A stretch of 64,000 nucleotides of DNA from Paenibacillus sp. L3-i20 (GTDB taxonomy: Bacteria; Bacillota; Bacilli; Paenibacillales; Paenibacillaceae). The notes beneath the pieces are model-generated. The model was not told the origin of the DNA. It saw only the letters and a program-made list of their open reading frames with translations, and ran no database searches. Every line of letters starts with the position of its first letter. Positions within the stretch are counted from its first letter, which is position 1. The position numbers were made by a program, and so were the translations under genes. Of this stretch, positions 50,171 through 59,117 are shown in pieces. Location of the stretch: contig NZ_BQME02000002.1 in assembly GCF_022180385.2 (NCBI RefSeq), positions 558,001 through 622,000 on the forward strand. Direction: 5' to 3'.

Positions 50171-52387
50171 ATGATAGAAAAGCTAGGAGCAGCATTTGCT
50201 GGGCGTCGTACACGTTGGATCACGTTGGGAGTATGGATCATTGCAGTTGTGGTGCTTACGTTTACACTTCCAGCAGTTGGAGATAAAGAAAAAAATAATG
50301 CTCCAAATCTAGAAAGCAATAGCCCATCTGTCGTTGCTGACGGATTGATAAAGCAATATTTTCCTAATTCTTCGGGAGTTCCCGCATTAATAGTGTGGCA
50401 TAGAGAAAGTGGGTTAACAGAAGAGGACTTTTCGCTAATTCAACAATTATCTAAAGGGTTGGCAGACTCACCACTTAAAGCACAAGGTAAGCTAATACCG
50501 CTTCATCAGTTGCCAGCTCCAGCTTTATTGCAGATGGCTTCAGAGGATGGCACAACACTGGTTCAACCTATCTTATTTGAGGAAGCGACTGAAACTGAGC
50601 TGCTCAAAGAAAACGTGGAAGCTATCAAAGGAATGGTGATAGAAGCATCTGACGGGGATCCATTCACAGTTGCCACAGATTCCAGTTCAGAGCTTAGCGT
50701 TCGTGTTAGTGGGCCAGTAGGTATTTCGATTGATGCAACTGAGCTGTTCCAAAATGCAGATTTTGTACTTTTGATGGCAACTGTCATTATTGTTCTTGTA
50801 TTACTACTTCTTATCTATCGTTCGCCGATATTGGCTATTATCCCATTAGTAGGCGTCGGCTTTGCATATGGAGTGACGAGTCCTCTCCTCGGTTGGATGG
50901 CTGGTGAAGGATGGATTACCGTAGATTCGCAAGCAATTGCTATTATGACAGTTCTGCTCTTTGGCGCTGGAACGGACTACTGCTTATTTTTTATTACTCG
51001 GTTTAGAAGAGAGTTGACTCTTGAGAATAATCGATTTAGTGCGCTGATTAATGCATTCAAAGGTTCATCAGGAGCTATTGCAATGAGCGGCTTCACTGTT
51101 GTTATTTCACTATTTGCCCTGCTTGCAGCTAAGTATGGTGCATTTGAGCGGTTTGCTGTACCATTCAGTTTATCCATTCTAATAATGATGATTGCGAGCT
51201 TGACGCTTGTTCCTGCATTAATGTCGATCATCGGCAGAGCATCATTTTTCCCATTCATCCCACGTACGGTGGAAATGGAAAAGCTGAGGAACACGAAGCG
51301 TGGAAAGACGAGCAAATATAGAGATGAAAAGAAGAAACTTGGTCCGAAGATAGGTAATCTGGTCGTTACTAAGCCATGGTTAGTCGTCATTTCATCTATT
51401 ATGTTATTGGGCTTGTTAGCTTCGTTTTCAACAGGTATCAAATATACCTATGATTTGCTCTCGTCTTTCCCAGAAGATATGCCTTCACGTGAAGGTTTTG
51501 ATGTTATTGCGGGTGCTTATACACCAGGGGAACTTGCTCCCATTACAATAGTAGTGCGAACTGAGGGCAAAAAGGTGGACGTTGGTTCCAAACTTTCAGA
51601 TATCACTCATGTAAACAACGTTAGTGAACCTAAGGTTAGTGAAAGTGATCCGATGCTGACTTCTTATTCTGTCGTTCTGGACACTAATCCTTATTCAGAA
51701 GAAGCGATGGATACGATTCCTCTGCTTAGATCTGTATCTAGTAAAGCGCTGGCAGAGGCTGGTATCGTTGAAGCAGATGAAAAAGTATGGATTGGAGGCC
51801 AAACAGCAACTCAATTTGATACGAAGGAACTTACAATTCGAGATAATTTCGTTATCATTCCACTTGTTATCGCATTGATTACGATATTACTACTTGTTTA
51901 CCTTCGATCCGTCGTTGCAACACTTTATTTAATCGGAACAGTACTGCTATCATACGTGGCAGCTTTAGGACTTGGATGGATTATTTTACATTATGTAATG
52001 GGATTTGATGCTATACAAGGCTCGATCCCGCTATATGCATTCGTCTTTTTGATTGCACTTGGTGAGGACTACAATATATTTATGATCTCAAGTATTTGGC
52101 AAAAGCGCAAACAAATGCCGCTCCGTCAAGCCATTAGTGAAGGTGTCAGTGAAACAGGCGGCGTTATTACTTCGGCAGGACTTATTCTTGCTGCTACATT
52201 CGCCGTATTAGCATCGTTACCGATCCAAGTGCTGCTCCAATTTGGATTAATAACGGCTCTTGGCGTATTGCTCGATACATTCATCGTTCGTCCATTTCTT
52301 GTGCCAGCCATAACAAGTTTATTGGGTAAAAATGCTTTTTGGCCAAGTAAAGTAGAACTGATCGCTGAATCTAAGCAAGAACAGTAG
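50171..52387 (+). CDS. MMPL-family RND transporter (738 aa)
   Basis: ATG 50171 lies 9 bases after GGAGGA; a GTG at 50150 precedes the site. Twelve membrane helices in two MMPL repeats (about 20-40 plus 200-370, and 405-425 plus 550-730), each with a large extracellular loop after the first helix. The family motif GAGTDYCLFFITRFRREL occurs in repeat 1 and ALGEDYNIFMISSIWQKR in repeat 2, placing the proton-relay Asp/Tyr. Such proteins export lipids or hydrophobic drugs. Controlled most probably by the divergent TetR protein. Confidence 0.92.
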   Translation: MIEKLGAAFAGRRTRWITLGVWIIAVVVLTFTLPAVGDKEKNNAPNLESNSPSVVADGLIKQYFPNSSGVPALIVWHRESGLTEEDFSLIQQLSKGLADSPLKAQGKLIPLHQLPAPALLQMASEDGTTLVQPILFEEATETELLKENVEAIKGMVIEASDGDPFTVATDSSSELSVRVSGPVGISIDATELFQNADFVLLMATVIIVLVLLLLIYRSPILAIIPLVGVGFAYGVTSPLLGWMAGEGWITVDSQAIAIMTVLLFGAGTDYCLFFITRFRRELTLENNRFSALINAFKGSSGAIAMSGFTVVISLFALLAAKYGAFERFAVPFSLSILIMMIASLTLVPALMSIIGRASFFPFIPRTVEMEKLRNTKRGKTSKYRDEKKKLGPKIGNLVVTKPWLVVISSIMLLGLLASFSTGIKYTYDLLSSFPEDMPSREGFDVIAGAYTPGELAPITIVVRTEGKKVDVGSKLSDITHVNNVSEPKVSESDPMLTSYSVVLDTNPYSEEAMDTIPLLRSVSSKALAEAGIVEADEKVWIGGQTATQFDTKELTIRDNFVIIPLVIALITILLLVYLRSVVATLYLIGTVLLSYVAALGLGWIILHYVMGFDAIQGSIPLYAFVFLIALGEDYNIFMISSIWQKRKQMPLRQAISEGVSETGGVITSAGLILAATFAVLASLPIQVLLQFGLITALGVLLDTFIVRPFLVPAITSLLGKNAFWPSKVELIAESKQEQ

Positions 52388-52397
52388 CATTAAAATA

Positions 52398-52433
52398 ATG
52401 AGCCCCTGGAATCGTATTCAGGGGCTCATTGCA
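52398..52433 (+). terminator. intrinsic terminator after the MMPL gene
   Basis: ATGAGCCCCTG pairs with CAGGGGCTCAT. The following 350 bases to 52782 hold no recognised gene; a 36-codon open stretch near 52472-52579 (with SIMNEKGEISENAGFKMG) is not assigned. Confidence 0.8.
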
Positions 52434-52782
52434 ATATAGGTATCGAAATTCCTATAAAAGTAAATCATGGTATATTCATTCCACAAAAGATGTCAATTAT
52501 GAATGAGAAGGGTGAAATAAGCGAAAATGCAGGATTCAAAATGGGTGTAAAAACGGGCTTTATAGCTACACCATTATAATAGAAAATTATTGTAGGCAGA
52601 TTTTCTTCATTTTTTTGTATAACTCATAAAGGTGCTGATTTATCGAAAGCACCAAACAGCCGAACGAAGATAGTAAAGCTATCTTGCCTAAATATCTCAT
52701 AGTCTCTGAAGTTTACTATTTTCATATTTTTATAACCTCTTATTTTAAGTGAACAATCTTTACTACGAATATTTTAAGCCTA

Positions 52783-53547
52783 TTAAAAAAACTCGTACAA
52801 ACCTTCATTAAAATATTTGAACTCATTCATAGTTACTCTATAGCGCGTATATCCTTCATAAAAAGCTTCTAATAATTCAGGCTCATCAATCAAGTCACTT
52901 ATAGCCAACGATTCATCATACCGCGGGTCTCCAACTGTCATACCAGCAACATCAATGAACAAACTTATCTCTCCGTCTTTTACGAGGACATTGTCAGTTG
53001 TGCAATCACCGTGAATCATAGTTTGGTTAACAGGTAATGGTTTATTCGAAATTAAGGAGTTCAATAGTTTTGAATCCCCATCGCATTGTCCGCTATCTAC
53101 ATAGCCCTTTGCCTTTTCCAGTTGAATGTCAAGCCAACTTCCTTCATGTTCTAGACAATTTAACGGACTACTTTCATGGAAGTGATTAAGAAATCGCCCA
53201 AAACTACGAAGTAACTTTTTCTTTTCCATTAATGTAGCATTTGTCAGAGCATAGGTTAACGTGACGCCTTCCTCAAAAGACATAAGTAAATGACTGCTAT
53301 CTAATTGTTCGAAAAATCCAAAGTATCTAGGTAGTGGTATCGAGTTATCGCGAAGCTTTTCCAAAATGTGTGCTTCATTCTTCAACCACTCTCGATATTT
53401 TTCTTTATTTGCGCTTTTTAGTATGTAGGGCTTTTCGTCCGTAACAATACGACTTACTTCAGATGTACAACCTTGCTCATCCAATAGTACTATGGTATTC
53501 ACTTTACCTATTACATTTTCTATACTCTCAAATAATTCGGTTTTCAT
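52783..53547 (-). CDS. aminoglycoside phosphotransferase (APH)-family kinase (254 aa)
   Basis: ATG 53547 follows GGGGG by about 9 bases; an in-frame TTG at 53565 precedes the site. A kinase-like fold with the catalytic loop MIHGDCTTDNVLV (Asp as base, Asn for metal) and the DFG-equivalent LFIDVAGMTVGDPRYD. The N-lobe Lys is in KPYILKSANKEK. Family members phosphorylate aminoglycosides, macrolides or metabolites such as choline and thiamine; no specificity is visible. It stands between the MMPL transporter and a DUF11-type gene, without a shared operon. Confidence 0.8.
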   Translation of the reverse strand: MKTELFESIENVIGKVNTIVLLDEQGCTSEVSRIVTDEKPYILKSANKEKYREWLKNEAHILEKLRDNSIPLPRYFGFFEQLDSSHLLMSFEEGVTLTYALTNATLMEKKKLLRSFGRFLNHFHESSPLNCLEHEGSWLDIQLEKAKGYVDSGQCDGDSKLLNSLISNKPLPVNQTMIHGDCTTDNVLVKDGEISLFIDVAGMTVGDPRYDESLAISDLIDEPELLEAFYEGYTRYRVTMNEFKYFNEGLYEFF

Positions 53548-53702
53548 CCAACTTGCCCCCCACAATTATTTAGACATAGTAACTTTGTTACATTTCACGA
53601 TAACATTGACTAAAGCGTATTTCAATAATTCACTGCAACACCGTTCGGTTATAAGAAAGGGACGCTCCTGTTCTCAGAGGATACGTCCTCCTCATGTAAC
53701 GA

Positions 53703-54302
53703 TTACGGAGTTATACCGATACAATCTAAAATATCATCTAACTGATCGACTAATTCAGCTTCAGCTTCAGTTATTTCTTCTAATGCCTCGATTGCGTTTT
53801 CATTGACTTCCAATAATTCAGCAATAGATACGCCATTTTGAATAGCTGTTTGGATAAGAGTTCCTTGCGTGTTAATTTGCGATGCTAAATTTAATTCTTC
53901 GAGAGCGATTTGTTCTAAGGAATCATTTGCTCCTAACGCTTCTGTTGTTACTGTATTGCTATTCACGCTTGTTGCATCGAACGTGACGGTGGATTGGTTG
54001 GTTATTGTAGTAGTTGTATCTAGACAGTCCACGGTAACTTGAAAGATAGCGGTCGAAAATGATCCCGCAGGCACAGTCCCAATATTTACTCCGACGTTTG
54101 GATCAGCTGCTGGTAAGGATACACCGTTGAGCACAAAACTATCTGTATCGTAAGTTGTACCTACAGGTGTTACGTCCGTAAACAGTACATTTAGAGCGTC
54201 GTCGGTACCACAATTAAAGATGACATTTGTATAAGTCAATTTCTGATTAGAAACGGCAGTTGTGTCATTTACCAATTTAGCAACATTTAAGCTGGCGGGC
54301 AT
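53703..54302 (-). CDS. DUF11-type protein with a spore-surface-like helical C-terminus (199 aa)
   Basis: GGGGGA lies upstream of ATG 54302. Residues 1-125 form a DUF11-like Ig domain (LNVAKLVNDTTAVSNQKLTY, TPVGTTYDTDSFVLNGVSL, QSTVTFD). Residues 130-199 are helical (SLEQIALEELNLASQINTQG, TLIQTAIQNG, LLEVNENAIEALEE) and share the IALEE-x-L-x-x-IN-x-x-x-x-x-IQ pattern with the three tandem proteins at 47238-48745. No signal peptide. Probably another spore-surface component, though no convincing sigma-K promoter was found. Confidence 0.7.
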   Translation of the reverse strand: MPASLNVAKLVNDTTAVSNQKLTYTNVIFNCGTDDALNVLFTDVTPVGTTYDTDSFVLNGVSLPAADPNVGVNIGTVPAGSFSTAIFQVTVDCLDTTTTITNQSTVTFDATSVNSNTVTTEALGANDSLEQIALEELNLASQINTQGTLIQTAIQNGVSIAELLEVNENAIEALEEITEAEAELVDQLDDILDCIGITP

Positions 54303-54469
54303 AGTAGCATCCCCCTTTCAACAAAAGAATTTGGTTGAATCGTTTGTTAAAAACAATCATGTTAATCATTGCTTGTACATGTAGTAAATGCTTGGAAAGC
54401 TTAACGTGTAACGGCATTTATACTTAATAGTTAAACTTTCTAAACATGTTCTTGGTAATTGACAAACAT

Positions 54470-55232
54470 TCAGCGAGATGCCTCAGGAAGCTTCTCACCG
54501 AACATTGCAAAAAATCCAGAGTCGCCAAGGTAGAAAAAAGCAGCAATCGGAATGACTGGCTCAAAAACACGAAATCCAAATAAAAAACCATCGTTCAAGT
54601 AGCCTGTCGTTTTCTCAAGTCCTTTGCCTCGATAAGTCATCATCGTAACAATGAGCATGATGAGAATGGAGGTGCCACCGATCAATGCTGTTGCGTCCCC
54701 TCCCTGTAAATCTAGAGCAAACATTGCAGCTACATTTGATGCAAATAAAAGGGGAATAATAAAGGCGAGTATGTGCTTAGATCGTTGCGATAAAGTACCG
54801 CCGTCGCTTGCATCTACCGAAGAGAAATGATTGGGGTCTCTAGAAGTGTCTTCAATTAAGCCATCCCGCCATCTGTCCGTACGAAGATCACGTTTCATCA
54901 TCCAAAATGCGACTACAGACGTAACAACCCCCATTACAATTACGAGCGGTATGTAAGCCTACTCGTAGTGCGACGGGCAGAAGGACTGCACCTACTAGTG
55001 CAACAGCTGGTGACGGCCAGAAAAATAAGGAAGTAATCATCATAATAAGTCCGATACCCTAAAATGCTAATGTTGGCGTTTTCATAAATCGTGTTAACGG
55101 TGCAATCATTATTTCGTTAATGCCTGTTCGAATGAGTATACGACTTAAAGAGACAATGATGGAAATGATTACACCACAAAAAACAAATAAACCCAATGAA
55201 TTACTGCTAACTGAATTGCCATTTGTGATCAT
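54470..55232 (-). pseudogene. broken polytopic membrane transporter-like gene
   Basis: From a possible ATG at 55232 the minus strand reads NSVSSNSLGLFVFCGVIISI and MIAPLTRFMKTPTLAF, then TAG (55059-55061), then ITSLFFWPSPAVALVGAVLL. It shifts frame near 54950 and continues MGVVTSVVAFWMMKRDLRTD through VFEPVIPIAAFFYLGDSGFF to a stop at 54470. Several hydrophobic helices suggest an ion-transporter-type permease that lost its C-terminus. Three lesions show it is not functional. Family not identified. Confidence 0.65.
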
Positions 55233-55406
55233 CCTCCCGAGATGGGCGAAAGCTGGTCTATCAGCAATCGTAATGTAATGTTTGCAGGGATGTTTATAGG
55301 CGTTCTAATCAACAAAGTGGCTGGTTGCGTCACTCTTCTTGCTATGCTATTCTACATAGGATGACGGCAGCATAAGCTGCAAAGGAACGGAAGGGGAAAG
55401 CGAACG

Positions 55407-55688
55407 ATGGCTAACATTACAATTATAGGTGCGAGAATGTCTTATACGAAGGAAGATGGTTATGTAGGCAATGTGCAATTTAGCGCTGAAGGACATGATC
55501 ATGAGTATGAGATTGCTCTACATAGCAAAAGAGGTTCAGACTGGGGCTACGGATTATTTTTCTTAAACCAGTCAGGTAATGAAGAGCAATTGCTTGCTCT
55601 TGAGGATGAGATTGAAGAAAACGATGAGTTGTTTGAAGTTTTTATACATGCAGCGCAGGAAAAGCTTGTGAAAGAGGAAGAGCAGTAA
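55407..55688 (+). CDS. hypothetical protein, 93 aa
   Basis: A short acidic soluble protein (MANITIIGARMSYTKEDGYV, then VQFSAEGHDHEYEIALHSKR, RGSDWGYGLFFLNQSGNEEQ and a Glu-rich C-terminal helix). No motif or family recognised. AAGGGG precedes ATG 55407. Its terminator at 55707 separates it from the convergent DedA gene. Likely a genus-level conserved protein. Confidence 0.65.
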   Translation: MANITIIGARMSYTKEDGYVGNVQFSAEGHDHEYEIALHSKRGSDWGYGLFFLNQSGNEEQLLALEDEIEENDELFEVFIHAAQEKLVKEEEQ

Positions 55689-55706
55689 GAAACGTATACG
55701 ACGAGA

Positions 55707-55745
55707 AAGCCCATCCCTGCGTCATAAGTGCGCAAGGATGGGCTT
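55707..55745. terminator. terminator between convergent genes
   Basis: AAGCCCATCC pairs with GGATGGGCTT; short T-tracts on either side. Confidence 0.6.
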
Positions 55746-55761
55746 AATTGTTGTACAAATG

Positions 55762-56391
55762 CTATAGGGGTCTATCCATTTGTTTTTTTTCGTTTTTCGC
55801 CTTTACGATACGATATACAATATATCCAGCAGCGATAATGGCGAGTCCGACTAATACCCATGTACCGTAATTTGTTACGAGATTAGCGAAGTCTTGCACT
55901 TGCTCTCCTAGTAATGAACCCAAAATGAAATAAGTCATCGTCCATACAAATGCTGAAGGATAAGCGAACAATGCAAACTTGCCATATTTCATTTTGTTAA
56001 TGCCCATTACATAAGGTGTGGCATGACGGAGAAACGGTAAACATAAGCTGATACTTATAGCATAACCACCATACTTTTCGCTAAGTTCTTCCGAACGGTC
56101 AAGGAACTTGCTAATATTTTTTTTGCGACGAAACCAACTGGACAGCTTAGCACCAGAGAATCGACCAAAGCTGTAACCAAACGTCATAGCTGAGCTAATA
56201 CCGAGACATGTCATAATAAAGGCTGGTACTGGTGACAAAACTCCTGCTGCTGATAACGCTCCTCCAGTCATTACTACCGTTTCATTAGGAATGGGGAGAC
56301 CGATTAGTCCTAGGCATAATACTAAGAATAATGCAGCATAACCAACCTGTTCAATTATCGATAATAATAAATCATAAGCCATTTTCAACAC
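55762..56391 (-). CDS. DedA-family membrane protein (209 aa)
   Basis: Five to six membrane helices with the DedA/VTT domain: LPIPNETVVMTGGAL near 30-45, GYSFGRFSGAKLSSWFRRK and the PFLRHATPYVMGINKMKYGKF block (Arg for lipid-phosphate). The C-terminal tail is basic and cytosolic. DedA proteins of Bacilli flip undecaprenyl phosphate or other phospholipids; which one this does is not evident. Length is usual. Minus strand, convergent with the 55407 gene. Confidence 0.9.
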   Translation of the reverse strand: MLKMAYDLLLSIIEQVGYAALFLVLCLGLIGLPIPNETVVMTGGALSAAGVLSPVPAFIMTCLGISSAMTFGYSFGRFSGAKLSSWFRRKKNISKFLDRSEELSEKYGGYAISISLCLPFLRHATPYVMGINKMKYGKFALFAYPSAFVWTMTYFILGSLLGEQVQDFANLVTNYGTWVLVGLAIIAAGYIVYRIVKAKNEKKQMDRPL

Positions 56392-56584
56392 GCTTCCTTT
56401 TCAATCACAACTAACTTTCTAAGTAACTATATACGTTAGGGTAACATAGTTCGTTTTGAAAGAATACTAGCCTTACGTCCTAACCCGAGGAATGTTTCAA
56501 TTTTAACCATTTCGTAACTATTTGCTCGAAGAAGAGAGCTATAATATTAGTTAGCTTAGTTGTGTAATGAAGGGCGGATCGGAC

Positions 56585-56845
56585 ATGATGCAGTTTCAAC
56601 AAAAAGTAGCTGAACTTAGAAGTTATGAGTCTATTACATATACGATTTGTTTAAAAATAGTAGTGGATGAACCTGCTTCATGTGAAGCAGCCCAAAAAGT
56701 ATTAATTCGTTTATTTCAAGACAATGACTTCTGGAATACAGATGAAGCAAGGCGTCAACACTACATTATGCGTCAATGCTTATACGTCTGTTTAAATCAG
56801 TCGAGGGAAGTTGCACAATTAGCATCAACCTCAAATGTATCTTAA
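56585..56845 (+). CDS. small protein resembling sigma-70 region 2, paralog of 18396 (86 aa)
   Basis: ATG 56585 is preferred over ATG 56567, which has no ribosome site; the spacing from AAGGGCGG remains long. The central block YTICLKIVVDEPASCEAAQK, then VLIRLFQDNDFW, aligns without gaps to the 85-residue protein that ends the ABC operon (14 of 44 identical). It has no region 4, no signal peptide and two Cys-rich positions. Role unknown. It precedes the serine hydrolase at 56961 by 115 bases, with no terminator seen. Confidence 0.6.
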   Translation: MMQFQQKVAELRSYESITYTICLKIVVDEPASCEAAQKVLIRLFQDNDFWNTDEARRQHYIMRQCLYVCLNQSREVAQLASTSNVS

Positions 56846-56960
56846 ACAATCAGAACAATGCGCATATATAAATTATACTGGCATCCTTGCATTTACTGCA
56901 GGCATGTTCTTTTTATTATATGTGACATTCATACATGAAGGTGAAAGGTAATTAAATGAA

Positions 56961-57896
56961 ATGGGACATGTGTTAAGCGATTCAATAATTACTTTATTAA
57001 ACGAATGGAAAATAAAGACCGTAATCGTGAAGAAAAAGTCCGAGCTGCTTGATGAATGGTATCAAAGTGGAGAGGATGAGGCAGGTCCATTGTATTCCTG
57101 TACAAAAAGTGTCCTATCTGCTTTAATCGGGATTGCAATAGATCGTGGTGAGTTAACGAGCCTTGATCAAAAAATGGCCCATATTCTTAATTGCAGATCG
57201 ATTGTAGGAGATGTTGGTGAGAACATTACGATTAAGGATTTACTTACGATGACTCCCGGCTTTGATTGGCCAGACTTTGACAAGCCGTACAAGGAACTCC
57301 GTGCATCACAAGATCCGATTACTTTTGCTCTTCAGCAGCCAATCATTCATGAACCTGGGCAGTCTTTTACTTACAATTCAGGCGGATCACATTTGTTATC
57401 TGCTATTTTAACGAAAGTAACAGGAATGTCAGCATTGGAGTATGGGAAAAGGCATCTTTTTGAACCTATGCAATTCCAATTTGCGAGATGGTCGGAACGA
57501 AATGGGATAAGTGAAGGCGGCACAGGATTATCACTATATGGTCAAGATCTTGCTAAGATAGGATCTTTATACATTCAAGATGGGGTATGGGAAGGAAAAC
57601 AGCTGTTGTCGCGAGACTGGACTCGGGAATCCACTCGACTGCATCATCGAGGTTTACTAAACTATGAACCTCCTATTTACGGTGGTTACGGCTATCACTG
57701 GTGGTGCTCGCCAGCTGAACATAATGATTATGCCGATTGTTATTTTGCATTTGGACATGGTGGTCAATATTTACTCATGATTCCGTCACTTGAGATCGTT
57801 ATCGTCATTCGCAAACAAATAACGAAACGTAATGATGCCATTTACGCTCGAAAGCTCATCTTTGAGCACCTTGTTCCATCAATAGTAGCTCAGTAA
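56961..57896 (+). CDS. serine hydrolase, beta-lactamase/PBP fold (311 aa)
   Basis: The catalytic SCTKSVLSALIG (SxxK, near residue 53) and YNSGGSHLL (YxN-like, near 138) mark a class-C-type active site; HGGQYLLMIPSLEIVIVI supplies the third HxG motif. No signal peptide is visible, so it is cytosolic or misses an N-terminal part. EstB/AmpH-type esterases of this fold are common. The family call is firm, substrate not. Terminator at 57900 is shared with the convergent MBL gene. Alternative start ATG 56955 is out of frame. Confidence 0.82.
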   Translation: MGHVLSDSIITLLNEWKIKTVIVKKKSELLDEWYQSGEDEAGPLYSCTKSVLSALIGIAIDRGELTSLDQKMAHILNCRSIVGDVGENITIKDLLTMTPGFDWPDFDKPYKELRASQDPITFALQQPIIHEPGQSFTYNSGGSHLLSAILTKVTGMSALEYGKRHLFEPMQFQFARWSERNGISEGGTGLSLYGQDLAKIGSLYIQDGVWEGKQLLSRDWTRESTRLHHRGLLNYEPPIYGGYGYHWWCSPAEHNDYADCYFAFGHGGQYLLMIPSLEIVIVIRKQITKRNDAIYARKLIFEHLVPSIVAQ

Positions 57897-57899
57897 TCG

Positions 57900-57947
57900 A
57901 AATACCCGACTCATGCTTATCACAGAGCTTGAATCGGGTATTTTTTT
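57900..57947. terminator. bidirectional terminator between serine hydrolase and MBL gene
   Basis: AAATACCCGA pairs with TCGGGTATTT, followed by TTTTT on the plus strand. Confidence 0.85.
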
Positions 57948-57948
57948 G

Positions 57949-58701
57949 CTAATTGGCGTAAACAAGCTCACGGAGACGTTCGTGAATTGTTGTTGTGTAT
58001 TTGCCACCATGATAGCAAATGATCTCAGCTACATCGTAGTGCAGGAATTGCTCGATTGATTGTTTGGCCTGTTCGTAGTTACTACACAATTTGGGGTCTG
58101 GAAGAAATAGTTGGTGGTCTACAACTTTAAGGGCATCCCCAGCGATAAGTGTTTTGCTAGTTTTATGATATAAGCTAATATGACCGGGTGTATGTCCTGG
58201 TGTGTCCAGGGCGACAATACCACCGCAATAGGGTAGTTCTTCAAGGTGAGAAACGATTGTATCAACCGGGAAGCGGGGAGGATTCGATAATGTATGTTTG
58301 AATGCTGCTCGCCATTTTGGTGGAACATTCTCGGGTAAAGAATGAACAGCTTCGTCAATTGCTTCCGGTGTAAGTTTAATTAGCATTTTTTCGCCCTGTA
58401 TGTAAGGCTTCTCTAGCAGGCTTGAAATGATTTCGGCTCGATTGTTTGTTTGTTCTAGAAGAGCGGGGATGCTTCCAATATGATCTAGGTCTTGATGGGT
58501 CACGATGATACGTGTAATTTCCTCAATTGTAATTCCCCTAACAGAAAGCTCTTGCTTTATTAATGGAAGTTGACCAGGGTAAGCAGAGTCTACAACAATT
58601 ATTTCATTAGTATCCCATAATAAAGTAGGGTGAAGCGTTTCAACCTTCCCCATAATATCCGCTGATACCGATAACATCGCTATACCAGATTCTGAAAGCA
58701 T
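57949..58701 (-). CDS. MBL-fold metallo-hydrolase (250 aa)
   Basis: ATG 58701 follows GGAGGAG; 37 codons further upstream are open but encode promoter sequence. The metal-binding core is IIVTHQDLDHIGS (H-x-x-x-D-H type: the first His of the usual HxHxDH is replaced by Gln at the second position), then LDTPGHTPGHISLY, GD in LIAGDALK and the late His of CYHGGKY. The THQDxDH form is common in quorum-quenching or glyoxalase-like members. Consensus promoter with a flanking inverted repeat at 58801-58844 suggests repressor control. Confidence 0.85.
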   Translation of the reverse strand: MLSESGIAMLSVSADIMGKVETLHPTLLWDTNEIIVVDSAYPGQLPLIKQELSVRGITIEEITRIIVTHQDLDHIGSIPALLEQTNNRAEIISSLLEKPYIQGEKMLIKLTPEAIDEAVHSLPENVPPKWRAAFKHTLSNPPRFPVDTIVSHLEELPYCGGIVALDTPGHTPGHISLYHKTSKTLIAGDALKVVDHQLFLPDPKLCSNYEQAKQSIEQFLHYDVAEIICYHGGKYTTTIHERLRELVYAN

Positions 58702-58800
58702 ACTGTCTCCTCCATATCTCCTAATTAAATTACCGACAGATGTGACGGTTAGGAAATATGATAGCAAATTATTGCAAATAGGTAAATTAACAAAACATAT

Positions 58801-58844
58801 ATTATACCACAATAAAATATTTTTGTCAATAAAATAAAGTGGTA
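58801..58844 (-). promoter_or_regulatory. consensus sigma-A promoter with operator-like inverted repeat
   Basis: On the minus strand TTGACA (58829-58824), a 17-base spacer and TATAAT (58806-58801), identical to consensus. TACCAC (58805-58810) and GTGGTA (58839-58844) form arms on either side, a typical place for repressor half-sites. It drives the MBL gene. The remaining 59-117 region up to the GNAT gene holds no recognised feature. Confidence 0.8.
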
Positions 58845-59117
58845 ATAAATAACGAAATAGCTAACTAAGGTTTTCGATTTATCCATTTTTAACTTTCTAT
58901 TGGGTATTTGTTACGTAAGGAGAGTCGGATATTGAAAATGTGTGGATATGAAATAGGTACCTCTACCCAAAATGAGTAGTAATTTTAGTATAGTACTTTA
59001 TTGCATAAGTTAGTTGCTGTATAATCGTGGAAGAAGATTGTCGAATACTCTTTTTTATTCCAACAGTTCCAATCAATTTGTATATTTTTGTCTATTAATA
59101 AGGAGTGATCAATAGAG

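Noticed and set aside
50977..51441. 154-codon frame on the minus strand inside the MMPL gene
   Set aside because: It lies fully inside a well-supported transporter on the other strand, has no ribosome site and low-complexity Ile/Asn-rich content.
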